Origin: JASHVB01 sp963762885
GTDB taxonomy: Bacteria > Pseudomonadota > Alphaproteobacteria > Acetobacterales > Acetobacteraceae
Direction: 5' to 3'
Assembly (NCBI GenBank): GCA_963762885.1
Contig: CAVXNH010000077.1
Location: forward strand, 248,001-312,000
Length of the DNA: 64,000 bases
Below, piece by piece: positions 47,966-57,152 of the stretch; positions within the stretch are counted from its first letter, which is position 1; each line of letters opens with the position of its first letter. The notes beneath the pieces were generated by a model. It saw only the letters and a list, made by a program, of their open reading frames with translations, was not told where the DNA came from and ran no database searches. Position numbers and translations under genes: made by a program.

Positions 47966-48994
47966 ATGGACTGGCCCACGCAGCAAGGCAGCTTCGAAGC
48001 CGGCGACCTCATCCTGCAATCCGGCGCCGTGCTGCACAACGCGCGGCTGTCATGGAAGGCGCATGGCACACTGTCGCCGGCGCGTGACAACGTCATCCTG
48101 TACCCCACCAGCTATGCGGCGCAGCATCCCGACCTGGAATGGCTGATCGGCCCGGACCGAGTGCTGGACCCGACCCGATGGTTCATCGTCATCGCCGACA
48201 TGTTCGGCAACGGCCTGTCCTCCAGCCCGTCCGATACGCCCGACTATCCGCCGCTGGTGACAATCTTCGATAATGTGCAGGTGCAGCGACGGCTGCTGTC
48301 GGAACACTTCGGTATCGAACACATCGCCTGCGTGTATGGCTGGTCGATGGGGGCATTGCAGGCCTATCACTGGGCGGCGCTGCACCCGGATGCCGTGGAA
48401 CGCGTGGTGGTGAATTGCGGCGTGGCACGGACCTCGGTGCACAACCAGGTGTTTCTGCACGGCCTGATGGCGACGCTGGAAGCCGCGCCGCAACATATCG
48501 GCAATGGCCGCTTCACCACGGAACCGCGCGCCGCGAAGCGAGCGTTCGGACGCATCTATGCAGGCTGGGCACTCAGCCAGGATTTCTATCGTGCCGGCCT
48601 GCATCTCGCATCCGGGCCATCGCCCAACCTTGGCGCTCCCGATCTGGAAACGTTCCTGCGTACCGACTGGGAGGAACGCTTCGGCGCCCGGCCGGCGGCC
48701 AATCTCTATGCCCAGTTGCGCACGTGGGAGGCCGCGGATATCAGCGCCAACACCCTGTACGATGGCGACCTGATGCGCGCTTTGCACGCCATCCGTGCGC
48801 GGGTTCTGCTGATGCCGGGCGAGACCGATCTGTATTTCCGCGTCGCCGACAATGCTGCCGAACTGCCGCATTTGGCGCACGCCGAACTGCGGCCAATTCC
48901 GAGTATCTGGGGACACCGCGCCGGCAACCCGGTCCCGAATCCCGCCGATGCCGCGTTCATCAAGCAAGCCGTGCGGGACTGGCTCGCGCGGTAA
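47966..48994 (+). CDS. Alpha/beta hydrolase of the homoserine O-acetyltransferase (MetX-like) family
   Basis: A 342-residue protein with the MetX-type fold. The nucleophile elbow is YGWSMGALQAYHWA (Ser near residue 131), the acid is in PGETDLYF, and the base is in WGHRAGNP. True MetX proteins carry a longer conserved substrate pocket and the motif GGSMGG; here GWSMGA and the reduced C-terminal part argue for another acyltransferase or hydrolase of the family. GTGGAGGGG precedes the start, which is chosen over a longer frame that overlaps rlmH. It is followed after 18 nt by a ridA gene. Confidence 0.82.
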   Translation: MDWPTQQGSFEAGDLILQSGAVLHNARLSWKAHGTLSPARDNVILYPTSYAAQHPDLEWLIGPDRVLDPTRWFIVIADMFGNGLSSSPSDTPDYPPLVTIFDNVQVQRRLLSEHFGIEHIACVYGWSMGALQAYHWAALHPDAVERVVVNCGVARTSVHNQVFLHGLMATLEAAPQHIGNGRFTTEPRAAKRAFGRIYAGWALSQDFYRAGLHLASGPSPNLGAPDLETFLRTDWEERFGARPAANLYAQLRTWEAADISANTLYDGDLMRALHAIRARVLLMPGETDLYFRVADNAAELPHLAHAELRPIPSIWGHRAGNPVPNPADAAFIKQAVRDWLAR

Positions 48995-49012
48995 CAACCG
49001 AGGGAAACGACC

Positions 49013-49399
49013 ATGGCTGTGATTACGATCAGCAATCCTCCGACGGTGCGGGCGCCGACCGGATATTCGCATGGCATACTCGTGGAAGGCGCCGAGCGCC
49101 GGCTGATCATTTCAGGCCAGGTGGGTCTTGCCGCTGATGGCAGCGTGCCGACCACAGGTGAAGGCCAGATCACCCAGGCCTTCGCCAATTTGCGCGCGGT
49201 GCTCGACGCGAATGGCATGGGCGTTACCAACATTGTGAAAACCACGGTCTTCCTGACCGATCGGGGATTGCTGTCGGCCTTCCGCGCCGCGCGAGGTGCG
49301 GTATTCGGAGACCACGCGCCGGCGTCCACGCTGCTGTTCATCTCCGGCCTCGCCGACCCACGCTTCATGGTGGAGATCGAGGCCGAGGCGGTCGCCTGA
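49013..49399 (+). CDS. RidA family protein (enamine/imine deaminase)
   Basis: RidA-type proteins hydrolyse reactive 2-aminoacrylate and related imines formed by PLP enzymes. The 128-residue product has YSHGILVEGAERRLIISGQVGLAADG near the start, ITQAFANLRAVLDANGMG in the middle, and the C-terminal region around LLFISGLADPRFMVEIEAEAVA. The canonical Arg-containing RxxV motif is replaced by LADPRFMVEIEA, so it is one of the looser RidA subgroups and may have another substrate. It probably shares a transcript with the MetX-like gene. It converges with the phosphonate-type permease gene, with 3 nt between. Confidence 0.85.
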   Translation: MAVITISNPPTVRAPTGYSHGILVEGAERRLIISGQVGLAADGSVPTTGEGQITQAFANLRAVLDANGMGVTNIVKTTVFLTDRGLLSAFRAARGAVFGDHAPASTLLFISGLADPRFMVEIEAEAVA

Positions 49400-49402
49400 T
49401 CG

Positions 49403-50236
49403 TCAGGCGATCAGCTTTCGCCTGACCCGCGCGGACAGAAAATCGATCGCGGCGACGGTGATCAGGATCAGGATGATGATGAACGACACCTCGTCCCAGT
49501 AGCGCACCTTGATGCGCTCGGCGATCTGCAAGCCGATGCCGCCGGCGCCGACAACGCCCAGTATCGCAGCGCTGCGCGTGTTGCTCTCGAACGAGTAGAG
49601 CACCTGCGCCAGCAGGACCGGCGCCACTTGCGGCAACAGGCCGAAGCGGATCGCCAGCGGACGCGATCCGCCGGCGGCGAGCACCGCTTCCGGCAGACGC
49701 GGATCGGCATTCTCGATCGCCTCGGCAAACAGCTTGGCCAGCACACAGATTTCCGCGGCTGCGATCGCCAACAATCCGGCCAGCGGCCCCAGTCCGACGG
49801 CGCGCACGAAGGCCAGCGCCCAGATCAACTGGTCCACGCCGCGGAACCCGTCGAACACCCGGCGGATCGAGAAATGCGCCAGCGCGTTCACCAGCACGTT
49901 GCGTGCGCCGAGCAAACCCAGCGGCAACGCGATCACCGCGGCGATAAACGTCCCCAGGAATGCCATCGCCACGCTCTGCGCCAGGCCTTGCAGGATATCC
50001 GCCCATTGCGCGCCCGGGCTCGGCGGCACCATCAGCCGCAGGATAACCAACAACCCGGATACGCCCTTGCTCAGGCGCGTCGGGGTGATGTCAAACCAAG
50101 CACACAGTGCACCGAGCCAAATTATGAATACGACGCCGCCCAGCGCCCAGGCCGCACGCTGCCATGGCGGACGCCCGAAGGCGCGACGGAAACGCGCGCG
50201 CAGCCGGACGATGTCGGCCGCATCGCTCATCGTCAT
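49403..50236 (-). CDS. phnE: Phosphonate-type ABC transporter permease PhnE (second copy)
   Basis: A 277-residue inner-membrane permease with about six helices. It has the binding-protein-dependent transport motif LAAGGSRPLAIRFGLLPQVAPVLLAQ (EAA loop) and the ending SAAILGVVGAGGIGLQIAERI typical of PhnE. The start at 50236 overlaps the first phnE stop (ATGA); the longer frame lies in that gene. Two adjacent permeases that probably heterodimerise are common in phosphonate, phosphite or 2-aminoethylphosphonate systems. Confidence 0.92.
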   Translation of the reverse strand: MTMSDAADIVRLRARFRRAFGRPPWQRAAWALGGVVFIIWLGALCAWFDITPTRLSKGVSGLLVILRLMVPPSPGAQWADILQGLAQSVAMAFLGTFIAAVIALPLGLLGARNVLVNALAHFSIRRVFDGFRGVDQLIWALAFVRAVGLGPLAGLLAIAAAEICVLAKLFAEAIENADPRLPEAVLAAGGSRPLAIRFGLLPQVAPVLLAQVLYSFESNTRSAAILGVVGAGGIGLQIAERIKVRYWDEVSFIIILILITVAAIDFLSARVRRKLIA

Positions 50237-51102
50237 GCAGTCCGGCCGATGGCGAGCGAGCGCAGTTTTTCCGACGTCAGGTCGATCGCGCTGACGCACA
50301 GGATGATCAACACGATGATGGCGCTGATCTCCTGGTAGTAGTTGAAGCTGATCACCGAATAGAGTTCCTGGCCGATGCCGCCGGCGCCCACGAAGCCGAT
50401 CACCGTCGCGCCGCGCACGTTGATCTCGAAACGCAGCAGGATGTAGCTGAGGAAATTCGGTGCGACCTGCGGCAGGATGGCATAGCGCACGGCCTGCGCC
50501 CAGTTGCCGCCGGCGGCGCGTACACCCTCCCACGGCCGCATGTCGGCATTTTCGGCCACCTCGGCGAACAGTTTGCCCAGCGCGCCGACGGTATGCAGTG
50601 CGATCGCAAGGATGCCGGCGAGTGGTCCGATACCGAAGGTCCAGACCAGGATCAGCGCATAGACGATGTCCGGCACGCAGCGGAACAATTCAAGTGCGCG
50701 GCGGCAGACGATGTAGATCAGGCGGTTCGGCGACAGGTTGGCGGCGGCGGGAAAGCACAGCAGCAGCGCCAGCACCGCGCCCAGCAACGTGGCAAGCGCG
50801 GCCATCTGGCTGGTTTCGAACAGCAGCCAGAGCCAGATGTCGAGCCGATACATCCAGTAGGCGAGCGAACCTTTTGTCGTCGTGCCGGCGAACAGCACGG
50901 CCAGCCGCAAATCTGGCAGCAGCTTGACGAAATATTCTCCCACTCGTGGGGCGCCCGCCAGCAGCGCTGAGGGATACGCCTCCGATACCCAGGCCGAGAC
51001 CAGCAGGCACGCCAGAAGGATTGCCGCGACGGTCGCACCGCCGAGCACGCGGGAACGGCGGCGTGCTCGCCAGGCGGTTTCCAGCGCGGTCGCGCCGGTC
51101 AT
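50233..51102 (-). CDS. phnE: Phosphonate-type ABC transporter permease PhnE (first copy)
   Basis: A 289-residue permease related to its downstream neighbour. It has an N-terminal helix at about residues 22-41, the EAA loop RAAGGNWAQAVRYAILPQVAPNFLSY, and NVRGATVIGFVGAGGIGQELYSVISF near the end. It lies 13 nt after phnD and overlaps the second phnE, so the three are one operon. The substrate class is inferred from PhnD/PhnE similarity and could be phosphonate or phosphite. Confidence 0.92.
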   Translation of the reverse strand: MTGATALETAWRARRRSRVLGGATVAAILLACLLVSAWVSEAYPSALLAGAPRVGEYFVKLLPDLRLAVLFAGTTTKGSLAYWMYRLDIWLWLLFETSQMAALATLLGAVLALLLCFPAAANLSPNRLIYIVCRRALELFRCVPDIVYALILVWTFGIGPLAGILAIALHTVGALGKLFAEVAENADMRPWEGVRAAGGNWAQAVRYAILPQVAPNFLSYILLRFEINVRGATVIGFVGAGGIGQELYSVISFNYYQEISAIIVLIILCVSAIDLTSEKLRSLAIGRTA

Positions 51103-51115
51103 GCGGCAGCAGTGC

Positions 51116-52072
51116 TCAACGCCGCCGCCGCTCCGCCGCTTCCTGTTGCAGGATGTCGATGAACGGTTGGAAGTCGTCGTGATGCACCGGCACCCAGCCC
51201 TTGCCGCTGCCCATGTCGAATTGGTGGTAGATGTCCGGATACGCCGCCGGCAATGCCAGATGGAACGCCAGCATGTCGTCCTGGAACGATTGTGGCGTAC
51301 TTTTGCGCACGGTCAGCGGTCCGTTCAGGATCGGCCGTGACCGCCAGATGATGCGCAAGTCCTTCATGGAGAGCATTTTCTTGTCCACCATCATGCGCAG
51401 CGTGCCGCGGGTGTAGCCGGCGGCCGCATCGCCGATCCCCGAGGTCCATGTCACGCCCGCATCGTATTGCTTGTTCAGCACCGCCACGACGGTTTGTTCG
51501 TGGCCTCCGGCGAAACCCGTATTGCTGAAATACTTGCCGGGTTCCGGGTCGATGCCCATGGCGCGAAACTCCGCGCGCGGAATCAAATAGCCGGAGGCGC
51601 TGTTCGGATCCGCCCAGGCCAGCGAATGCCCCTTCATGTCGGCCAGCGACGTGATGCCGCTATCGGCCCGCGTGTACAGCACCGAAACGTACGACGTCCC
51701 GCCGTCCTGTTCCTGCGTCACCACCAGAGGCACGACGTCGCCGTTGCTCTCCATCCACGCCGAGGCGTAGGCCGCCGGGCTCATATAGGCGATGTCGAGT
51801 TGCTTGGCTGCAAAAGCCTGGATGACGCCGGCATAGTCGGCCGCCACCAGCAGCTTGATCGGGACCTGGAACGTCGCCTCCATCAGCTTCTTGTAGCCGT
51901 CCACGCGTGCCAACCGGTCGGCGTCGTTCTCACCGCCCAGCAGCCCCATGCGGATGACGGGAATCTGCTTCGCCCAGTCGCGCTTGCCGGGGGCCGGCAT
52001 GTCGGCCGCCCGGGCACGCCAGGCGAACAGTGTGGAACCGAGTCCGAGGGCAAGCATGCGGCGGGTGATCAT
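51116..52072 (-). CDS. phnD: Phosphonate/phosphite ABC transporter substrate-binding protein PhnD
   Basis: A periplasmic binding protein of 318 residues. The N-terminus MITRRMLALGLGSTLFAWRA is a signal peptide, ending near RAADM. The mature part has IRMGLLGGENDADRLARVDGYK and VAADYAGVIQAFAAKQLDIAYMSPAAYA, typical of PhnD, with ADPNSASGYLIPRAEFRAMGID contacting the ligand and GGHEQTVVAVLNKQYDAGVTW following. AAAGGATTTG precedes the ATG at 52072, chosen over the longer frame. It is the first gene of the phnD-phnE-phnE operon and is divergent from gst. Confidence 0.93.
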   Translation of the reverse strand: MITRRMLALGLGSTLFAWRARAADMPAPGKRDWAKQIPVIRMGLLGGENDADRLARVDGYKKLMEATFQVPIKLLVAADYAGVIQAFAAKQLDIAYMSPAAYASAWMESNGDVVPLVVTQEQDGGTSYVSVLYTRADSGITSLADMKGHSLAWADPNSASGYLIPRAEFRAMGIDPEPGKYFSNTGFAGGHEQTVVAVLNKQYDAGVTWTSGIGDAAAGYTRGTLRMMVDKKMLSMKDLRIIWRSRPILNGPLTVRKSTPQSFQDDMLAFHLALPAAYPDIYHQFDMGSGKGWVPVHHDDFQPFIDILQQEAAERRRR

Positions 52073-52153
52073 CGGCAAATCCTTTCGTGGCCGATGATAG
52101 CGCCGGATGCGGACTGTGCTAACCTCCACAGCACCGCCAGGGGGAGAAACGTT

Positions 52154-52765
52154 ATGCTGCTGTACAATTCGATCGGACCCAATCCGCGCGCCGTGCGTAT
52201 TTTCATGGCCGAACGCGGCATCGAATTCCCGCGCGTGGAAGTAGACCTGCGTGGGGGCGAGAACCGGGCCGCGCCATACCTGGCGAAGAACCCGGCGGGC
52301 CAGTGCCCGGCGCTGGAACTGGACGATGGCACTGTTATCGCCGAGATCACCGCGATCTGCGAATATCTCGACGAGGTCACGCCGGGCCCATCGCTGATCG
52401 GCAGCACGCCGACGGAACGGGCGGAGACGCGGATGTGGACACGGCGCGTCGATCTCAACATCCTCGAGCCGATGGGCAACGGGTTCCGCTATGGCGAAGG
52501 GCTGCGGATGTTCGAGAACCGTGTCCACTGCATTCCCGCGGCGTCCGACGATCTCAAGCAGATCGCCCAAGAGCAGTTGACGTGGCTGGATGGATTGATG
52601 GGCGGGAAGGAGTTTATTTGTGGCGCGCGGCTGAGCATGGCGGACATTCTGCTGTTCGCGTTTGTCGATGTGTTCGATGGGATAAAGCAGCCGATCAACC
52701 AGGCGAACAAGAATATCGTGGTGTGGCATGCCAGGATGAAGGCTCGTCCGAGCGCAGCGGCGTAG
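52154..52765 (+). CDS. Glutathione S-transferase family protein
   Basis: A 203-residue protein with the thioredoxin-like N-terminal domain (LLYNSIGPNPRAVRIFMAERGIEF; GQCPALELDDGTVIAEITAICEYLDE with the cis-Pro and the Glu/Ser glutathione site) and an all-helical C-terminal domain (GARLSMADILLFAFVDVF). GGGGGAGAAACG precedes the ATG. The reaction may be conjugation, reduction or isomerisation with glutathione. It lies between phnC and phnD on the opposite strand, splitting the transporter genes. A large palindromic element follows its stop. Confidence 0.92.
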   Translation: MLLYNSIGPNPRAVRIFMAERGIEFPRVEVDLRGGENRAAPYLAKNPAGQCPALELDDGTVIAEITAICEYLDEVTPGPSLIGSTPTERAETRMWTRRVDLNILEPMGNGFRYGEGLRMFENRVHCIPAASDDLKQIAQEQLTWLDGLMGGKEFICGARLSMADILLFAFVDVFDGIKQPINQANKNIVVWHARMKARPSAAA

Positions 52766-52775
52766 GTAGTAAAGC

Positions 52776-52933
52776 AACCTCTCCCGCGGGAGCGGGAGAG
52801 GTCGAGACGCGTCAGCGTCGAGGGTGAGGGTGATCGGGCCGGCACGTAGCAGGTGGAGCGCAGTGTGCCGCCCCGATCACCCTCACCCTCGACGCTCTCG
52901 CGTCTCGACCTCTCCCACTTCGTGGGCGAGGTT
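52776..52933. repeat. Palindromic element, family A (full length), between gst and phnC
   Basis: About 158 nt. Outer hairpins are CTCTCCCGCGGGAGCGGGAG-like on the left and CTCTCCCACTTCGTGGGCGAG-like on the right; inner arms are GAGGGTGAGGGTGATCGGG and CCCGATCACCCTCACCCTC. It overlaps the end of phnC, which takes its last 14 or so codons and its stop from the element. Confidence 0.92.
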
Positions 52934-53701
52934 TAGATCAGCCCCATAAATATCCACCACGCTCTCGGCGGTCAGCTCTTCCGGCGTGCCGTCGAACACC
53001 ATGCGTCCCTGCTGCAACGCAACGACGCGATCGCAGTACGTCCGTGCGGCGTCCAGATGATGGAGATTGGCCAGCACGGTCAGCCCATCCTCGCGATTCA
53101 CCCGGCGCAGCGCTTCCATCACCACGCGTGCATTATGCGGGTCGAGGCTGGCGATCGGCTCGTCCGCCAGCAGCATCAGCGGCTGCTGCACCAACGCTCG
53201 GCAGATCGCCACGCGCTGCTGCTGTCCGCCCGACAACGTGCCGGCACGCTGCAATGCCAGGTCCGCCAGGTCGAAGCGTTCCAGCACAGACAGCGCCATG
53301 GCGCGCTCCGGCGCGGAGAACAGGCCGAACAAACTCGGCAGTGTGGCCCGGTGGTTCAGCCGGCCAAGCAACACGTTGGTCAGCACATCCAGCCGCGGAA
53401 TCAACTGGAACTGCTGGAAGATCATCGCCGCCCTGCTGCGCCAATCGCGCAGCGCCTGGCCGGTCAGCGCCGTCACCTCGGTGTCGCCGAAGCGGATCGT
53501 CCCTGCGCTGGGTTCGACCAATCGGTTGATCATGCGCAGCAGCGTTGATTTGCCGGCGCCCGAACGACCGATGATGCCCAACACCTGTCCCGGCGGCACG
53601 TCGAGGTCGATGCCGTCAACCGCAACCGTCGCACCGAACCGCCGGGTCAGCTTGCGCAGTTGCAGAACCGACTGCGCTTCGGCGCTGTCAGGCAGGGGCA
53701 C
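52883..53701 (-). CDS. phnC: Phosphonate-type ABC transporter ATP-binding protein PhnC
   Basis: The ATPase has Walker A GRSGAGKST, the signature LSGGQQQRVAICRAL, Walker B LMLLADEPIASLDP and the H-loop region ANLHHLDAARTYCDR. No ATG starts the family N-terminus; a GTG at 53701, overlapping the aldo/keto reductase 3' end by 14 nt, is the best start. The family sequence ends near IYGADLNLA. The last residues (HEVGEVETRERRG) and the stop come from a family A palindromic element, read in the same frame as in murF and murG. It is separated from phnD by gst. Confidence 0.9.
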   Translation of the reverse strand: MPLPDSAEAQSVLQLRKLTRRFGATVAVDGIDLDVPPGQVLGIIGRSGAGKSTLLRMINRLVEPSAGTIRFGDTEVTALTGQALRDWRSRAAMIFQQFQLIPRLDVLTNVLLGRLNHRATLPSLFGLFSAPERAMALSVLERFDLADLALQRAGTLSGGQQQRVAICRALVQQPLMLLADEPIASLDPHNARVVMEALRRVNREDGLTVLANLHHLDAARTYCDRVVALQQGRMVFDGTPEELTAESVVDIYGADLNLAHEVGEVETRERRG

Positions 53702-54641
53702 TCGCCTTGTCGATTTGCGCGATGGCGTCGCTGTCAAGCTTGATCTCCGGTGCCCGCATGATCTCGCGCAACTGATCGACGTTGGTAGCGCTGGCAATCG
53801 GCGCGGTAATACTTGGCCGCGCGATCATCCAGGCGAGTGCGATCTGCGCCTGTGTCGCATTGTAGCGCTTGGCGACGTCGTCCAAAGCGGCCAGCACGCG
53901 GAAGCCGGCGTCGTTCAGGTATTTCGCCACGCGCGAGCCACGTGCGCGCCCTTCGGTGTCGCCGGCAGACCGGTACTTGCCGGTGAGGAACCCGCTCGCC
54001 AGGGAATAGAATGGGATGACTCCAACCTTTTCCTTCAGGCAGAGGTTCTCTATGTCGCCTTCGAAGTCCTGGCGTTCCACCAGGCTGTACTGCGGCTGCA
54101 AGCTCTGGTAGCGCGGCAGCCCCTGCGCAGAACTGATACGCAGCGCTTCCGCCAGGCGCGCGGCGCTGAAATTCGACGCACCGATTTCGCGTACCTTGCC
54201 TTGCTTGATCAACTCAGCATAGGCGGAGAGTGTTTCCTCGATCGGCGTATCGGGGTCGTCGCGATGCGACTGGTAGAGATCGATGTAGTCGGTTTGCAAA
54301 CGGCGCAGCGACGCCTCGACCGCCTGCATCATGTAGGTGCGTGACAGGCCCTTCTTGCCGGGTGCCATCTCGATGCCGAGCTTGGTCGCGATGATGACCT
54401 TGCCGCGGTTGCCGCGAGCTTTCAGCCAATTGCCGAGAATGACTTCGGACTCGCCGCCCTGGTTGCCGGGATGCCAGCGCGAATAAACGTCGGCACTGTC
54501 GATGAAGTTGAAGCCCGCCGTGACGAAGGCATCGAGCAGGGCGAAGGAGGTCGGTTCATCGGCTGTCCAGCCGAACACGTTGCCGCCGAAGGCGAGCGGG
54601 GCGATCTGCAAGGATGACTGGCCAAGGCGACGCTTTTCCAT
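53688..54641 (-). CDS. Aldo/keto reductase
   Basis: A 317-residue NADPH-dependent (beta/alpha)8-barrel reductase. The catalytic Asp-Tyr pair is in FIDSADVYSRW near residue 50, Lys in IIATKLGIEM, and His in LYQSHRDDPDTPIEETL. The typical RYQSLQPQYSLVER follows. The C-terminal AWMIARPSITAPIASATNVDQL binds the cofactor phosphate side. It resembles the voltage-channel-beta/YajO-like group that reduces aldehydes. GGAGTTTGG precedes the ATG at 54641. Its 3' end overlaps the phnC start, so phnC is translated behind it. Confidence 0.92.
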   Translation of the reverse strand: MEKRRLGQSSLQIAPLAFGGNVFGWTADEPTSFALLDAFVTAGFNFIDSADVYSRWHPGNQGGESEVILGNWLKARGNRGKVIIATKLGIEMAPGKKGLSRTYMMQAVEASLRRLQTDYIDLYQSHRDDPDTPIEETLSAYAELIKQGKVREIGASNFSAARLAEALRISSAQGLPRYQSLQPQYSLVERQDFEGDIENLCLKEKVGVIPFYSLASGFLTGKYRSAGDTEGRARGSRVAKYLNDAGFRVLAALDDVAKRYNATQAQIALAWMIARPSITAPIASATNVDQLREIMRAPEIKLDSDAIAQIDKASAPA

Positions 54642-54659
54642 TCCAAACTCCAATATCAA

Positions 54660-54755
54660 AACCCCTCTCCCGCGCTTGCGGGAGAGGAAGGGTGAGGGCG
54701 CAACGTGCCGCACGCATCACCCTCACCTAACCTCTCCCGCGTAGCGGGAGAGGGA
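54660..54755. repeat. Palindromic element, family A variant, upstream of the aldo/keto reductase
   Basis: Two small hairpins (CTCTCCCGCGCTTGCGGGAGAG on the left; CTCTCCCGCGTAGCGGGAGAG on the right) flank arms GGGTGAGGGCG and CATCACCCTCACC. It fills the gap between the D-aminoacylase stop and the aldo/keto reductase start, where the latter's promoter would lie. Confidence 0.88.
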
Positions 54756-54759
54756 CTCT

Positions 54760-56475
54760 CTAGACGCCCGCCCGTACCAACTTCCCGGGCGTGGCGCCGG
54801 TGTAGTCGCCATTCTCGAACGTCTGCACGCCCGACACGAAGGTGGCGCGATAGCCGTCCACGCGTTGCACCAGCCGGCGGCCGTTCTTCGGCAGGTCGTA
54901 GCGCACCTCCGGCACGTGCAGACGCAATGCTTCGTAGTCGATCACGTTGATGTCGGCTTTCTTCCCCACCGCCAGCACACCGCGGTCGTGGAAGCCGAAG
55001 AAGCCGGCGGTCTCGCTGGTCTGCCGCTTCACCACCATTTCCAGCGGCAGGCGCTCACCGCGGGTGCGGTCGCGTGCCCAGTGGATCAGCATCCAGCTTG
55101 GCACGCTGGCATCGACGATCGACGAACAATGCGCGCCGCCGTCCGACAGCCCGAGGATCGTCGCGTCATCCGTCAGCATGGTGCGGATGATGTCGTGATT
55201 GTCCTCGTTATAGCCGACGATCGGAAAGAACAGGAATTTCTCTGCGCCACCCGCAAGATAATCGTAGGCGACCTCATCCGGAGTGTGGTTGCTGCGTGCG
55301 GCGATGGCGGCGATGCTGTCGCGCGCCTCCGGTTCGTAGTTCGGCGGGTCGCTCATCGGGAACATCCGATGCCAGCTTGTAGTGATCCGCTGGCGGAATT
55401 GCGACAGCCGATGGATCAGCTCGGGGGAGGGGGCCTCGCTGAGGATTTGTGCTCGCATCGCCGGATCTTGTAGGCGACGAATGCGCTCTTCCGCCGGCAG
55501 TTGCAGCAAGGCCTGGTAGCTGGGCCGGATGGAGAACGGGTTCAATGCGGTGTCGATGCCCAGCAGCACGCCGACCGGACGCCCGGCGACCTGTGCCGTG
55601 ACCATCGCCCCTTGTGCGCGCGCCTTGTGAACGCCGTCGATCAGCCGCCGCCAGCGCGCCGTATCGGTGGGGCGGTCGGTCAGCAGGAACCAGACCGGGC
55701 GGCCGGTGTCCTTGCCCAGCTTCGTCATCCATTCCAGCTCTTCGGTCTCGATATCGAAATCGCTGTTGACGCCGAAGGCGCCGTATCCCAGCCCTTTGAA
55801 CGCGGAACCGATGCCCAGCAGCTCCTGCACTTCGGAATAGCGACCGGGTACCATCTCGCCGGTCGGGGTCTTGTGCGAATTGGTACGCGAGGTGGTGAAC
55901 CCGAAGGCGCCGGCGCGCAGACCCTGAGCCACGGCGCTACGCATCGCCTCGATGTCGTCGGCGGTGGCCTTCTCGCGATTCACCGCGCGCTCGCCCATCA
56001 CATAGACCCGCAGCGGGTGGTGCGGAATCTGTGCAGCGATATCGATCGCGCGCGGCATCTGGTCCAGCGCGTCGAGGTATTCGGGGAAGGTTTCCCAGTT
56101 CCATTTCAGCCCGTCGGCCAGGGCGATGCCGGGGATTTCCTCCACCGCCTCCATCAGGCCGATCAGCGAGTCATGGTCGGCGTGGCGCACCGGCGCGAAA
56201 CCGACGCCGCAATTGCCGAACAGAATTGTGGTCACGCCATGCCATGATGACGGCGCCAGCACCGGGTCCCAGGTGGCTTGGCCGTCATAGTGAGTGTGCG
56301 CATCGACCCAGCCCGGCGTGACCAGCAATCCGTCCGCGTCGATTTCGCGCTTGCCGGGGCCAGCCTTGCCGCCGACCTGGGCGATGCGGCCGCCGTCGAT
56401 CGCGACGTCGCCGGTGAAACGCGGCTGGCCGGTGCCGTCAACGACGGTTCCGCCACGGATGACCGTGTCGTGCAT
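54760..56475 (-). CDS. N-acyl-D-amino-acid deacylase / D-aminoacylase family amidohydrolase
   Basis: A 571-residue metal-dependent amidohydrolase. The N-terminal strand domain (DTVIRGGTVVDGTGQPRFTGDVAIDGGRI) leads to the metal site DAHTHYDGQATWDP near residue 60. A second ligand region lies in FGNCGVGFAPV, and a late Asp in LGLSDGGAHCSSI. The C-terminal GVLAVGKKADINVIDYEALRL closes the composite domain. The family removes acyl groups from D-amino acids, but many members act on other amides. AAGGGAGAGAG precedes the ATG. A 212-nt gap upstream (56476-56687) shows no clear motif. Confidence 0.9.
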   Translation of the reverse strand: MHDTVIRGGTVVDGTGQPRFTGDVAIDGGRIAQVGGKAGPGKREIDADGLLVTPGWVDAHTHYDGQATWDPVLAPSSWHGVTTILFGNCGVGFAPVRHADHDSLIGLMEAVEEIPGIALADGLKWNWETFPEYLDALDQMPRAIDIAAQIPHHPLRVYVMGERAVNREKATADDIEAMRSAVAQGLRAGAFGFTTSRTNSHKTPTGEMVPGRYSEVQELLGIGSAFKGLGYGAFGVNSDFDIETEELEWMTKLGKDTGRPVWFLLTDRPTDTARWRRLIDGVHKARAQGAMVTAQVAGRPVGVLLGIDTALNPFSIRPSYQALLQLPAEERIRRLQDPAMRAQILSEAPSPELIHRLSQFRQRITTSWHRMFPMSDPPNYEPEARDSIAAIAARSNHTPDEVAYDYLAGGAEKFLFFPIVGYNEDNHDIIRTMLTDDATILGLSDGGAHCSSIVDASVPSWMLIHWARDRTRGERLPLEMVVKRQTSETAGFFGFHDRGVLAVGKKADINVIDYEALRLHVPEVRYDLPKNGRRLVQRVDGYRATFVSGVQTFENGDYTGATPGKLVRAGV

Positions 56476-56687
56476 GGCTCTCTCCCTTGGGTTCCTGGCG
56501 TGGAATGGGAGACCGGTTTGGTGGCGGGGTCAAGCAAGGAGGAGTCGCCGCGATCACCGCCTCTCTGGCCGATCGACCCTATGCGCCCGGGGTGCGGGAA
56601 AGCGCCGGACCGGTAAACCCGACGTGGCTTGATCGGAGGCTGCGGGGATGACAAGAAGCTGCTCTGTCAGGAAGAAAGAGATAAGAC

Positions 56688-57086
56688 ATGCATGGCATCC
56701 GCCGGCCGTCAGCACTTGTTATTGCGACCTGCCTTGGGGTCACGGCGGCGTCGGCCGCCCGGGCACAGACGACCGCTTATGACGGCGTATACGACACCAC
56801 GGGCACGGCGGATCCGCAAAACGGCGTACAATGCAATCAGAACGTCGCTGCCTATCCCCTCACGGTCAAGAATGGCACATTTTCCGGGTTGGACCATAAT
56901 CCAGTGACCATCGGACCGAACGGCGTAGCAGAATCCACTGGCAAGTACCTGGTCGGTGGTTCCCTCTCGCTGCCATACAAGGCGAGTTATCATTTCAGCG
57001 CCAACGCGCTGGACAGCGACCTCAGCGTCGTGCGCACGAACGGCGAGCCGTGCGTCTATCATCGGCACGGCAAGAAGCGGTCCTGA
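56688..57086 (+). CDS. Small secreted protein of unknown function
   Basis: The 132-residue product starts with a Sec-type signal peptide (basic head, hydrophobic ALVIATCLGVTAASA, cut likely after ARA-Q near residue 26). The mature part is about 105 residues, rich in Thr, Asn, Gly and Ser, with two Cys (in NGVQCNQN and EPCVYH) that could form a disulfide. It has short alternating segments that suggest beta strands. I do not recognise the family. AAGAAAGAGATAAG precedes the ATG. Confidence 0.7.
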   Translation: MHGIRRPSALVIATCLGVTAASAARAQTTAYDGVYDTTGTADPQNGVQCNQNVAAYPLTVKNGTFSGLDHNPVTIGPNGVAESTGKYLVGGSLSLPYKASYHFSANALDSDLSVVRTNGEPCVYHRHGKKRS

Positions 57087-57152
57087 CGCGGGCTCTTCCC
57101 TGCGAGCGGTGGGGGTTTATGCTGCGTGCAGCATAACCAACAGGTACGCGCC

